A stretch of DNA of 35,445 nt from Acidilobaceae archaeon. Its GTDB lineage: Archaea > Thermoproteota > Thermoprotei_A > Sulfolobales > Acidilobaceae. Positions 8,107 to 16,355 of the stretch are shown in pieces (the first letter of the stretch is position 1; the number at the start of each line of letters is the position of its first letter). The notes under the pieces were generated by a model, which worked only from the letters and a program-made list of their open reading frames with translations, did no database searches and was not told the origin of the DNA. The stretch lies in NCBI GenBank assembly GCA_027082825.1, contig JALWTO010000052.1, forward strand, positions 1 through 35,445, in the 5' to 3' direction. The translations under genes and the position numbers were made by a program.

Positions 8107-8796
8107 ATGCTTTCTAATGTGTTAAAATATCCTCTTTTTAAAAAAGGTGCAGAGTCTGAAATCAGACTTGGATATTATCTGAATATCAAGGTGGTTTTTA
8201 AAATAAGAAGGAGAAAAAGATACATGCATCCCAAACTTGATATGTATCTAAGAGAAATAAGAACCAGGAGAGAGGCTCAAACGTTAATTAGGGTGGCTGA
8301 GGAGGGGGCATCAGTTCCTAGGGTTTTAGCAATTTATCCTTCAATAGGCCTTTTGGTATTAGAATACATTGAAGGTGAGACTTTAAAGCACTATCTTAGT
8401 AAGTTTGGTTTTAATCAGAAACTTTTAATTGAGGCAGGAAGGATCCTTGCCTTTGTGCATAAGGCTAAAGTAATTCACGGAGATCCAACTACTTCAAACT
8501 ATATAGTGTCTTCAAACGGTCTATATCTACTAGATTTTGGCCTTGCTGACTTAGGATATGACCTTGAGGATAGAGCTATAGATTTACATCTTTTTGGGAG
8601 AGCATTAGAGAGTACTCATGTACATCTTTTAGGGAGAGCATTTAAGAGCTTTAAAGAAGGCTACATAGAAGTTTTGGGTAGTGAAGCTGAGGAGATTATA
8701 AAGAGGGCTGAGGAGATTAGACTTAGAGGTAGATATGTCGAAACAAGAAGAAAGAGTGTATGGAAAAATATTGGTGAAAATCTGAATGAAGCTTAA
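8107..8796 (+). CDS. bud32: KEOPS subunit Bud32 (atypical small kinase/ATPase)
   Basis: Partner of Kae1; its ATPase activity supports t6A formation. From the ATG at 8107: a glycine-poor P-loop (KKGAESEIR, 12-20), a lysine in VVFKIRRRKRY (K32), catalytic loop H124-GD126-PTTSN131, metal-binding D143-FG, and the basic C-terminal tail RGRYVETRRKSVW typical of Bud32. A proline stands where many homologues have Leu in HGDLTTSN. A longer frame back to TTG 8071 would overlap kae1 by 31 nt and adds nothing family-like, so I reject it. The 3' end overlaps rdgB by 11 nt. Confidence 0.94.
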   Translation: MLSNVLKYPLFKKGAESEIRLGYYLNIKVVFKIRRRKRYMHPKLDMYLREIRTRREAQTLIRVAEEGASVPRVLAIYPSIGLLVLEYIEGETLKHYLSKFGFNQKLLIEAGRILAFVHKAKVIHGDPTTSNYIVSSNGLYLLDFGLADLGYDLEDRAIDLHLFGRALESTHVHLLGRAFKSFKEGYIEVLGSEAEEIIKRAEEIRLRGRYVETRRKSVWKNIGENLNEA

Positions 8797-9352
8797 GTTA
8801 TATTTAGTTACAGGCAATAAACATAAGTATGAAGAGGCCAAGAGAATTTTTAATGATACTGATATAGACTTATTAATGGCTCCTTTAGGTAAGTTTGAAA
8901 TTCAATCTGATGACCTGAAGGCTATTGCATGGAAGGCAGCTCTCCATGCATATAAGATTTTGAGGACACCCATAGTTGTTGATGATTCAGGTATTTTTAT
9001 AGACGCCCTTAATGGATTCCCAGGAGTCTACAGCAGCTATGTGTTTAGGACCTTGGGTAATAATGGCATACTAAAGTTAATGACCGGTATTAAGAATAGA
9101 AGAGCTTGTTTTAAAACATCTCTGGCAGTAATAGTTCCTCCTCTTGATACTATAATAGAGGATGAGGTCTGTGGAGAGATAGCAGAGAAACCTGTCGGAA
9201 CCTTAGGTTTTGGTTTTGATCCTATATTTATTCCTGAAGGTGAAAAAAGGACATTTGCACAGATGGACATAGATGAGAAGAATAGATATTCACATAGAGC
9301 AAGAGCCTTCAGAAGACTTGTTAAATGGTTGAGAGATAATTTTATGCTCTAA
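8786..9352 (+). CDS. rdgB: Non-canonical purine NTP pyrophosphatase (Ham1/RdgB)
   Basis: Hydrolyses XTP and (d)ITP to monophosphates, keeping deaminated purines out of nucleic acids. Family motifs in order: VTGNKHKYEEA near the start, VVDDSGIFIDALNGFPGVYSS (catalytic acid pair D66-D67), GFGFDPIFIPEG and SHRARAFRRL. Length 188 is normal. The ATG lies inside the bud32 3' end with GGTGA 8 nt upstream. The gene ends convergently with the CoA-transferase, overlapping it by 11 nt, and is the last gene of the rpoE-to-rdgB run. Confidence 0.95.
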   Translation: MKLKLYLVTGNKHKYEEAKRIFNDTDIDLLMAPLGKFEIQSDDLKAIAWKAALHAYKILRTPIVVDDSGIFIDALNGFPGVYSSYVFRTLGNNGILKLMTGIKNRRACFKTSLAVIVPPLDTIIEDEVCGEIAEKPVGTLGFGFDPIFIPEGEKRTFAQMDIDEKNRYSHRARAFRRLVKWLRDNFML

Positions 9353-11003
9353 TAGCCTTGATAACTCTTGTTTTAAGGTTCATTTTCCCCTCCTTAAACA
9401 GGCTCTCATCCATGACATCGATCCTTCTTGGAACCATAGGCTTAAACTCCATATGAGAGATTATGTCTCTTTCTATGTCAACTCCGGGTGCTATCTCTAC
9501 AAGTTTCAATCCATCTTGTGAGAGTCTGAACACAGCCCTCTCAGTTATATAAAGAACTTCCTTCCCGTTCTTCAGTGCATTCTCAGCATTACAAAAGATC
9601 TTGTATACTTCTCTAACAAACTTCTTTATGGGTCCGTTATCTTTTATTACTAATCTTCCGTTCCTAACTTCTATTCTCCTAGGGCCAGCTGTGAATTCGC
9701 CGGCAAAATATAGTCTAGGTGATCCTGAAGCTATTACAGGAAATCCTCCAGGACCTGGTATTCTTTTCGGTAACATAGATGAGTTAACATTACCTTTCTT
9801 ATCGACTTGTAAAAATCCGAGCGATGCTGCATCTATTATTCCTCCCTCATAAAGGGTAAATTGATCTGGCATGGGTATTATTGCATATGGTCCTATTGAA
9901 ACCCCAAAGTCTGTTCCCCCTAGAGGGACCCCTCCCCAAGGACCAGACTCAACAGTAATGGCTATAAAGCTGGATATCTCCTCCTCAACAGCTATTTGAC
10001 CTACAAGACTTGGTATACCAACACCTAGGTTGACAATTATGGATCTTCCAAGTTCCTCTATAAGCTTAACCATCTCGAGTAGAACCCTCCTAGCTATTAT
10101 CTTCCTTGTCCCTAGTTCCAGAGGCGGGTAGAGAGAAGGATCTAGAGGAGGCATTATTCTTCCACTTATTCTAGGGTCATAGTCTATAGAAGCTGATTGC
10201 CAGTGTTTTTCTCTGGGAGCCACAACTACATAATCGATAAGAGGACCAGGCACTATTACTTCCTTGGGATTTAGACTACCAAATCTAGCTATTCTCTGTA
10301 CCTGAGCAATGACGAGCCCCTTATTAGGCATGGCTTTAGTTGCCTGAGCTATGTTGAGAGTGCTTCCATAAATACCTTCATCTTCCATAGTCAGATTTCC
10401 CATTTCATCAGCGGTGGTTCCTCTTATTAGAGCAACATTTGGCTTAGGAGCTCTATAGAGAAGATATTCTTCATTACCAACCTTTAATACTTCAATATTG
10501 ACAGTCTTTTTTTCCTTTGATTTCTCGTTAAGTGTTCCTCCATCTCGTCTAGGATCTAAGAAAGTTTCAAGACCGACCTTTGTGAGAACACCTGGTCGTC
10601 CACTCCCAATCTCTCTAAACCAGTATGCCATAACTCCTATACTCCAGGTATAAGCTTCTAACATGTTTTCTGCAACCATTTTCTGAAGCCATTCACTCCA
10701 GCCAAGGTACGGAGTTAAGATCCCTCTTATGAACTCCGTATCTTTGTTTCTGTAGAGTTCTTTAGCTATAACGTCAAGTCCTCTTCCAGGACTTCCTGGA
10801 AAGGTATCCATTATTATAAATAAACTCTTTGGATGCCCTGTCTTTACATATAATTTATAAAGCCTTTCTATCAAATACTCAGGTGTCAAAGCCATGTTAA
10901 ATCCACTAATGGCGATAACAGATCCGTCTTTTATCAGAGAGAGAGCAACGTCTGGTTCTACAAGCTTTCTATGCCATACTGGAGATGAGAACACTCTCTC
11001 CAA
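9342..11003 (-). CDS. Acyl-CoA:acetate / 3-ketoacid CoA-transferase, fused alpha-beta type
   Basis: Transfers CoA between an acyl-CoA and a free carboxylic acid; the family includes YdiF-like and propionate CoA-transferases. Both halves lie on one 553-residue chain: an alpha half from GSVIAISGFNMALTPEYLIERL and a beta half with GVGIPSLVGQIA then ITVESGPWGGVPLGG. E352 in VESGPWGG is at the position of the covalent glutamyl-CoA. The TTG start follows GGTGGT by 5 nt. An AT-rich TTTATAATT element around 11035-11045 (minus) could be its promoter, so it may not depend on pth2 transcription. Its substrate is unknown; with the acyl-CoA dehydrogenase it suggests organic-acid or short-chain fatty-acid use. 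Confidence 0.9.
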   Translation of the reverse strand: MERVFSSPVWHRKLVEPDVALSLIKDGSVIAISGFNMALTPEYLIERLYKLYVKTGHPKSLFIIMDTFPGSPGRGLDVIAKELYRNKDTEFIRGILTPYLGWSEWLQKMVAENMLEAYTWSIGVMAYWFREIGSGRPGVLTKVGLETFLDPRRDGGTLNEKSKEKKTVNIEVLKVGNEEYLLYRAPKPNVALIRGTTADEMGNLTMEDEGIYGSTLNIAQATKAMPNKGLVIAQVQRIARFGSLNPKEVIVPGPLIDYVVVAPREKHWQSASIDYDPRISGRIMPPLDPSLYPPLELGTRKIIARRVLLEMVKLIEELGRSIIVNLGVGIPSLVGQIAVEEEISSFIAITVESGPWGGVPLGGTDFGVSIGPYAIIPMPDQFTLYEGGIIDAASLGFLQVDKKGNVNSSMLPKRIPGPGGFPVIASGSPRLYFAGEFTAGPRRIEVRNGRLVIKDNGPIKKFVREVYKIFCNAENALKNGKEVLYITERAVFRLSQDGLKLVEIAPGVDIERDIISHMEFKPMVPRRIDVMDESLFKEGKMNLKTRVIKAIRA

Positions 11004-11111
11004 TAGTTACCACCAAAATAGTAATTAATAGAATAAAATTATAAAATATTTTCAATGATTTTTAGGATATTCAGCTTAGAATAACTCATTCCATTATTCT
11101 AATAAACATAT

Positions 11112-11486
11112 TTAATATAATTTCAAAGAACCTGTTATTCTGTCTACAAAATCCTTGGGTGCAGGCCCTATTGCCACAGCTGTCTTCGTGCCTGAAGGAA
11201 GCTGAGTTCGTCCAGCATCAACTATTAACGCCACAGGAAGTCCCGCTCTCTGTGCTTCAAAGAGAGTTTTCATAAGTTTCTCTTCACTGTCAACTTTTAG
11301 GACTACTTTCATTTGGCCCTGTGCCTTCCAGAGCTCCAGCCACCTAAGCCATGTCTTGTTTCCGGAATCGAGAATTTTGAATACAACTTCACAGCTTGCG
11401 TGAGCAACTTGAACAGCAGCCTTCCCTTTGCCCATCCTGATATCTCTTCTTACAACAATTACCTGTTTAATCTCTTTAACCTCCAT
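11112..11486 (-). CDS. pth2: Peptidyl-tRNA hydrolase, archaeal/eukaryotic type (Pth2)
   Basis: Releases tRNA from peptidyl-tRNA dropped by the ribosome. Family blocks: KQVIVVRRDIRMGKGKAAVQVAHAS at the N terminus, then VDSEEKLMKTLFEAQRAGLPVALIVDAGRTQL and the closing GTKTAVAIGPAPKDFVDRITG. The ATG at 11486 gives 124 residues, the family length, with GAGGT 7 nt upstream. A longer frame to 11543 would overlap the synthetase by 47 nt. The gene follows the synthetase by 10 nt on the same strand. Confidence 0.95.
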   Translation of the reverse strand: MEVKEIKQVIVVRRDIRMGKGKAAVQVAHASCEVVFKILDSGNKTWLRWLELWKAQGQMKVVLKVDSEEKLMKTLFEAQRAGLPVALIVDAGRTQLPSGTKTAVAIGPAPKDFVDRITGSLKLY

Positions 11487-11496
11487 ATCCTTTACC

Positions 11497-12792
11497 TCAT
11501 GGTTTAAGTATATCTGGTGTTCTTGGATATAACGAGACCTCATGGATCCTTTCTAGTCTAAGGATTGTTTGGAGTAACCTCTCTATGCCCATTCCAAAAC
11601 CTCCATGAGGAGGGAATCCATAATTAAACATATCTAGATACCATTCGAAGCTCTCAGGCTTTAGACCCAACTCTAGCATTCTCTTCTTTAATCTTTTAGG
11701 ATTATGTTCTCTGAGCCCCCCACTACTCCATTCAACACCATATTCTCCAGGTCCCATCATGTCTATTCTATGAGCTTTTCTAGGATCTTTTTCATCAACC
11801 ATATAGTAGAATGCTGTTATAGAGCTGGGAAATTGTGGTATAAAAAAGGGAACTTCGAACTCTTTAACTAAGGCTCTCTCTTCATCAGCTCCAAAATCAT
11901 CCCCCCACTTTATATCGAAACCTTTCCTTCTTAGAAGATCTATGACCTCATCATAGTTTATTACTTCATAGTAGTCCCATGGTTCAAGTTTGTCTATACC
12001 AAGGATCTTTAGATCCTTTTCGTTTTCTTCAAGTATTTTTTCGATAATATAGTTTACAAGCCTGAATTGAAGATCCATTAAGTCTTTTTTACTAGTTAGG
12101 GCAGCTTCTACATCTATCTGCCAGAACTCTGTTAGATGTTTTCTAGTTCTGCTTTTTTCTGCTCTAAAACTTGGAGCTATGCTGAAAACTTTTCCAAATG
12201 CAGCAACAGCACTTTGTTTATATAGTTGTGAACTTTGGGCCAGGAACGCTTCTTTTCCAAAATATATTATTGGAAAAAGTTCTGCGCCCCCTTCTGTTGC
12301 AGTAGCTATTATTATTGGAAACGTCAGCTCGATGAATCCTTTCTTTTTAAGAAATTCTCTGACAGCATTCATAGCCGTACTTCTGACTCTAAATATAGCT
12401 TTAACTTTAGGCCTTCTAATGTCCAAATATCTAAATCGAATTCTAGTTGGCCACTCAGCCTCAATCTTTCCATAGAGGTCTATTGGTGGAGGCTCGCTTT
12501 TTGAAATGACCCTTATAGACTTAGGCAATATTTCTCTTCCAAGTTTTGCTATTTTGCTCTTTACAAGAGTTCCAATGACCTCAATAAAGTATTCTCTTCC
12601 AAGCTCTTTAACTAGGCTCCATAGTTCTTCAGAAACTTCGTTCTTTTTGACAGTTACCTGTTCTTCATTATCAAAAGTTCTCAATGCTATAAATGCTATC
12701 TTTCCTTTTCTTCTAACTGTAACAACGTGACCATATATCTTTACTTCTTGTTGGCTCAATATCTTTCGCCCATGAAAAGGCATATTTAACAC
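11497..12792 (-). CDS. asnS: Class IIb aminoacyl-tRNA synthetase, AsnRS-like (possibly Asp-specific)
   Basis: Attaches Asn or Asp to tRNA. An OB-fold anticodon domain (about 15-100) precedes the class II core. Motif 2 is SFRAEKSRTRKHLTEFWQIDVE (208-229) and motif 3 is GFGMGIERLL (398-407); R361 follows the SSGG substrate strand. The exact motif 2 wording and the WGDDFGADEERALVKEFEVPFF block match archaeal AsnRS. However, TEGGAELFP, YKQ after the SQSSQL helix, and YGFPPHGG in front of motif 3 are AspRS-like. I therefore lean to AsnRS without certainty. The start is GTG 12792 or ATG 12783; neither has a convincing ribosome site, so the mRNA may be leaderless or coupled to the microprotein upstream. 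pth2 follows. Confidence 0.7.
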   Translation of the reverse strand: MLNMPFHGRKILSQQEVKIYGHVVTVRRKGKIAFIALRTFDNEEQVTVKKNEVSEELWSLVKELGREYFIEVIGTLVKSKIAKLGREILPKSIRVISKSEPPPIDLYGKIEAEWPTRIRFRYLDIRRPKVKAIFRVRSTAMNAVREFLKKKGFIELTFPIIIATATEGGAELFPIIYFGKEAFLAQSSQLYKQSAVAAFGKVFSIAPSFRAEKSRTRKHLTEFWQIDVEAALTSKKDLMDLQFRLVNYIIEKILEENEKDLKILGIDKLEPWDYYEVINYDEVIDLLRRKGFDIKWGDDFGADEERALVKEFEVPFFIPQFPSSITAFYYMVDEKDPRKAHRIDMMGPGEYGVEWSSGGLREHNPKRLKKRMLELGLKPESFEWYLDMFNYGFPPHGGFGMGIERLLQTILRLERIHEVSLYPRTPDILKP

Positions 12793-12809
12793 TAAATTAA
12801 GCTTAATGC

Positions 12810-12932
12810 CTACTGACAGGTGCTAGTGGTTATGAGCTTGATAGCCTCTACTATAAGCGAGAGTATAAACATAGATATTAAAATTGGTGTCAATAGTGCC
12901 TTTCTGCCTTTCATATCCCTTACTCGTGACAA
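12810..12932 (-). CDS. 40-residue single-transmembrane microprotein, unrecognised
   Basis: A small frame that I read directly from the sequence. TTG 12932-12930 is preceded by a strong GGTGG ribosome site 8 nt away, the same pattern as neighbouring genes. The peptide starts MSRVRDMKGRKALLTPI, has one hydrophobic helix (about residues 13-35) and ends TTSTCQ with a TAG at 12812-12810. The basic N terminus suggests it stays cytoplasmic. In-frame stops lie just upstream, so it cannot be much longer. It ends 17 nt before the synthetase GTG on the same strand. Single-TM topology and size recall Sec61-beta/SecG, but the conserved GLIRFFE block is absent, so I make no functional call. Confidence 0.5.
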   Translation of the reverse strand: MSRVRDMKGRKALLTPILISMFILSLIVEAIKLITTSTCQ

Positions 12933-13232
12933 TATCTCCACCACCTATTAACATTAAAAATAAACCTATTACGTTAAGAAAAAGCTGTAGAACAACATAG
13001 TCTGAGAAAGTGATATGTTCAAAATACTACCATTCTATAATTAAGTCTATAATCTTCAGAAGAGATTATGAGTTTCAATAGTCAGATAAACATAAAGTAT
13101 CAGTAATATTTGATAGCTTTAAAGAGTTATAGTCGAATATGCCAAAAACTATATACATATAATTGCCTGCTGGAATCGTATGTAAAATCCCTTAATAGAA
13201 CTAGATATGTAATAAGGTTATTGGTGGCCTAG
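12933..13232. other. AT-rich intergenic gap between divergent genes
   Basis: No gene is supported. A CTATATACATATAAT stretch at about 13148-13162 is a plausible TATA region for moeA1. An imperfect CCTTA...TAAGG inverted repeat lies at about 13190-13217, just upstream of the moeA1 ribosome site (GGTGG at 13223-13227). Confidence 0.4.
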
Positions 13233-14489
13233 GTGGGCTTCGGTATATTACACAGAGTAGGGAGAGCTATCTCGTTGTTGCAAAGATCTGGCCTTAAGCC
13301 AGAAATCATTGAAGTTAGCATAGATAAATCCTTAGGTAAGATCTCTGCAAAAACTGTTTTGAGCCCTGAAAATGTACCTCCTCATGATAGAAGCGTTTTA
13401 GATGGATATGCTATGAGATGGTCAGATATAAGCACTGCCTCTGAAAACTCTCCGGCACTACTTACTTTGGCAAGAGATATACGGATAGACCAAGAAAATC
13501 CAGGAGAAATACATCAGGGAGAGGCAGCAAAAGTAGCTACGGGCAGTCCCATACCTAAAGGAGCGAATGTAGTAGTTCCCAGAGAATACACCGAGATCAT
13601 AGGAAACAGGGTCAAAGTATTTAAAGCATTTGCTGGTGGGTACGGAATTTCAACAACTGGTGAAGATCTTAGAAAAGGAGATGTTGTAATTAGAAAAGGA
13701 GATGTTGTAAGGGAATGGCATTTAGCTATTCTCGCCTCTCTTGGATTTGATAAGGTCAGGGTTTATAGAGAATTTAAAGCCGCAGTCTTCGCCACAGGTG
13801 ACGAGCTTGTAGAACCTGGTACCCATAAGAGACCAGGGCAAGTATATGTATCAACAGCAAGACTTGTCGTTTCATGGCTTAAGACCAGAGGTATTGAAGC
13901 CAGATATATAGGTATAGTTCCTGATAAAAGGAACAGAATAAAGAGAGAGTTTGAGGAATTAGCGGAACATAATGACATAGTGATTTCAACTGGAGGTACT
14001 AGCGTGGGAGACAAAGACTTTACTTCAAGAGCTTTAAGAGAGGTTGCTGACGACTTTATCCATGGCCTGGCCCTAAGTCCTGGAAAACCTGCTGCCTTTG
14101 GAATAATTAATGGTAAAATACTCATGGCCCTTAGTGGAATGCCTGTAGCGGCAATAAGTGAGTTAATAGCAGTTTTTGATCCATACTATAGAAATATCAT
14201 AGGTAGAGAGGATCCTTGGGAGCCAGTTCTTAAGGCCAAAATGGGCAAGAAATATACAAGCCACCCAGGTTTTACTAATGTTGTCAGAAGCATATTATGC
14301 CAGAAAGGTAATGAGCTGAAGGTATACCCGCTTAGAGTAACAGGTAGTGGAATTTTGTCTACTCTCATAAGGGCTAATTCTTACTTTGTTATAAGCGAAG
14401 AGATTACCGGTATTGAAGAAGGAGAAGAGATCAATGTAAGGTTGATTAGTGAAAGGGTTAAGGAGTGTGAAGAATATGGTCTCAGGTAG
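13233..14489 (+). CDS. moeA: Molybdopterin molybdenumtransferase MoeA, paralogue 1
   Basis: Inserts Mo (or W) into adenylylated molybdopterin to form the cofactor. Signature blocks: PPHDRSVLDGYAMR near the N terminus, GEAAKVATGSPIPKGANVVVPREY, FATGDELVEPG, DIVISTGGTSVGDKDFT and LSPGKPAAFGIINGK. The usual LPGNPVSA turn reads LSGMPVAA here, a departure at the active-site edge. Length 418 is normal for a stand-alone MoeA. The GTG start has GGTGG 5 nt upstream. It overlaps the second moeA. The pair implies molybdo- or tungstoenzymes in the cell, such as ferredoxin-linked aldehyde oxidoreductases, which is an inference. Confidence 0.93.
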   Translation: MGFGILHRVGRAISLLQRSGLKPEIIEVSIDKSLGKISAKTVLSPENVPPHDRSVLDGYAMRWSDISTASENSPALLTLARDIRIDQENPGEIHQGEAAKVATGSPIPKGANVVVPREYTEIIGNRVKVFKAFAGGYGISTTGEDLRKGDVVIRKGDVVREWHLAILASLGFDKVRVYREFKAAVFATGDELVEPGTHKRPGQVYVSTARLVVSWLKTRGIEARYIGIVPDKRNRIKREFEELAEHNDIVISTGGTSVGDKDFTSRALREVADDFIHGLALSPGKPAAFGIINGKILMALSGMPVAAISELIAVFDPYYRNIIGREDPWEPVLKAKMGKKYTSHPGFTNVVRSILCQKGNELKVYPLRVTGSGILSTLIRANSYFVISEEITGIEEGEEINVRLISERVKECEEYGLR

Positions 14490-16260
14490 ATCGATATTTA
14501 AAAGACTTACAGATATTCAAGAAGCAATAGAAATAGTATTTAATGAATTCAAGTATTCTCTTGTAAATAGAGTTCTTTCAAGAAGTAACGAGGAGATAAA
14601 AGTATTTGATATTTTAGGAAGATTAATTGCAGAAGATGTTACAGCACCTAGATCCCTTCCTTGGTATCCTCGGAGCCTTGTTGACGGCTGTGCTGTTAGA
14701 TCTATTGATATTCAAGGAGCTTTTGAAGATAGACCTGTAAGACTGAAAAGGTTAGAAAGAGTTAAAATAGGAACTAAACCAGACGTTAAAATAGTTTCAG
14801 GAACATGTGCTGAAGTTGACACAGGAGCTTGGATACCTGTAGGTGCTGACGCTGTAGTTCCTATCGAGTATTACAACAGTTTAGAGAATAATGAAGTTAT
14901 GATAGAAAGAGCTGTATCTCCAGGATCCAATATAGCTATGCCTGCCTCAGATGTCTCTCAAGGCGATGTTGTAATTACCAAAGGGACGCCTGCCACTCCG
15001 TTTTTAGCAGGTGTTCTTGCTTCTCTTGGCCTCAAAGAAGTCAAGGCCAGTAGAAAAGTTCGTGTAGCATTATTTAGTACTGGAGATGAGCTTATTGAAG
15101 TAGGAAAGCCATTAGAAAATTTGGAAGACCCAAGAATTTATGACTCTAACAGACCCTATCTGATTAATGAAATGAAAAACCTTGGCTGGCATGTTATAGA
15201 TCTTGGTGTGTTACCTGATGACATAGCTTTAGTCAAAGATGTCATAAGAGAGGCTACCAAAAAATTTGATGTCGATCTTATAGTTGCATCAGGAGGTACA
15301 TCCGCTGGTGTAGAAGATTATGTTTATAGAGCAGTCAGAGATCTAGGTAGGATACTAGTCCATGGTCTCAGGCTAAAGCCTGGTAAACCAACAGTCATAG
15401 GAAAGGTTTATGAAAGATTGTTTATAGGTCTTCCCGGAAATCCCAGGAGCTGCATAAATGTTATGAACAAGTTTGTTAAACCTCTTTTGAGTATTCTAGG
15501 ACTATATTGGCCTAAGGAACCTATACTTACAATTAAATCCAAGTTAGTTATTTCAGCAACAGGAGAAAGAGGACGTAGAACCTTTCTTCCAGTAGCCTTG
15601 CTTAATCACCCATTTGACAAAGAAAGCCTTGCTATTCCTGTTGCCAAAGACAGTTATATGATAGGATCCTTAGCAATGAGTGATGGCCAGATAGTTGTTT
15701 CTGAACATCTAGCAGAACCTATTAAAGCAGGAAGTGAAGTTGATATTGATGTCTATAGATTTCCAAATTGTATACTTCTAGTTCTCTCAGATACCACAAG
15801 CGAGGTCCTAAGGAATTCCTTAGACAAAGTAAGAGGAATCTGTGGAAACACAAAGATAGTTATCTCTCCTATATCTCCTCAAGAAGAGATTTTAGGATCA
15901 TTAAAGAAAATATTTGTTTTATTCTTAGATGATATGAGAAAATACATTGACCAAAAAAGGATAGATATCATAGCTGAATTTCCAATAGACATTATAATGT
16001 TAAAGAGTCAAAAAAAGAATCTCTGTAAGAGAATATCCATTCCAGTATCTATATCACATATTTTCGCTGATATGAGAGATAAACTCGAAGAAATTTCCTC
16101 AAATACCTTGGCTGTGTCGGTACCTAGGACTTCGTCATCAAAGATACTTTTTGAAAGAGGCTATGTCGATTGTGCTCTCACACTTAAACATAATGAACAT
16201 AAAGCTGGTTCATCTAAACGTTTAGAAGTGAAAAAGCTAATATTGGCCTACCTAAAGTAA
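14476..16260 (+). CDS. moeA: MoeA paralogue 2 with a divergent C-terminal domain
   Basis: A second MoeA: PRSLPWYPRSLVDGCAVRS, GTCAEVDTGAWIPVGADAVVPIEYY, FSTGDELIEVG, IVASGGTSAGVEDYV and LKPGKPTVIGKVYERLFIGLPGNPRS. It is the canonical partner, since it keeps LPGNP. The MoeA body ends near residue 410. About 185 further residues (ILLVLSDTTSEVLRNSLD... to the end) form an alpha/beta segment. Many archaeal second MoeA proteins carry a periplasmic-binding-protein-like C-terminal domain; this one is at that position, but I cannot see its usual motifs. The ATG at 14476 is preceded by AGGAG 10 nt upstream; the frame also runs back to a GTG at 14449. It overlaps moeA1 by 14 nt. Confidence 0.9.
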   Translation: MVSGRSIFKRLTDIQEAIEIVFNEFKYSLVNRVLSRSNEEIKVFDILGRLIAEDVTAPRSLPWYPRSLVDGCAVRSIDIQGAFEDRPVRLKRLERVKIGTKPDVKIVSGTCAEVDTGAWIPVGADAVVPIEYYNSLENNEVMIERAVSPGSNIAMPASDVSQGDVVITKGTPATPFLAGVLASLGLKEVKASRKVRVALFSTGDELIEVGKPLENLEDPRIYDSNRPYLINEMKNLGWHVIDLGVLPDDIALVKDVIREATKKFDVDLIVASGGTSAGVEDYVYRAVRDLGRILVHGLRLKPGKPTVIGKVYERLFIGLPGNPRSCINVMNKFVKPLLSILGLYWPKEPILTIKSKLVISATGERGRRTFLPVALLNHPFDKESLAIPVAKDSYMIGSLAMSDGQIVVSEHLAEPIKAGSEVDIDVYRFPNCILLVLSDTTSEVLRNSLDKVRGICGNTKIVISPISPQEEILGSLKKIFVLFLDDMRKYIDQKRIDIIAEFPIDIIMLKSQKKNLCKRISIPVSISHIFADMRDKLEEISSNTLAVSVPRTSSSKILFERGYVDCALTLKHNEHKAGSSKRLEVKKLILAYLK

Positions 16261-16342
16261 AGATGTCGATGAAGAGAGCGCCGGAAACCACTGACCACAT
16301 CGTAAATAGGGATGAGGACGTCTTTTGGGGACCTCTCTGAGG
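16261..16342 (+). ncRNA. GC-rich intergenic island, box C/D-like sRNA candidate
   Basis: About 50% GC in an AT-rich region, between two convergent genes. Reading the plus strand: a C-like box TCGATGA (16266-16272), CTGA (16291-16294), a C'-like GGGATGA (16309-16315) and CTGA (16337-16340), in the order of an archaeal C/D guide RNA. Against this, the C box has two mismatches, and the C-to-D' and C'-to-D distances are 18 and 21 nt instead of about 12. The last CTGA also lies inside a perfect hairpin, so a terminator is a competing reading. Confidence 0.22.
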
Positions 16343-16355
16343 TCATAAGATTTTT
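16330..16355 (+). terminator. Hairpin plus T-run after moeA2
   Basis: GACCTC (16330-16335), a 3-nt loop and GAGGTC (16339-16344), followed by TTTTT at 16351-16355. Archaeal termination needs only a T-run, but the hairpin may protect the 3' end. The stem spans the stop codon of the convergent gene (16343-16345). Confidence 0.35.

Noticed and set aside
12810-12944. Calling the microprotein Sec61-beta (SecG)
   Set aside because: In-frame stops just upstream limit its length, and the conserved GLIRFFE-type block is missing; only size and topology agree.
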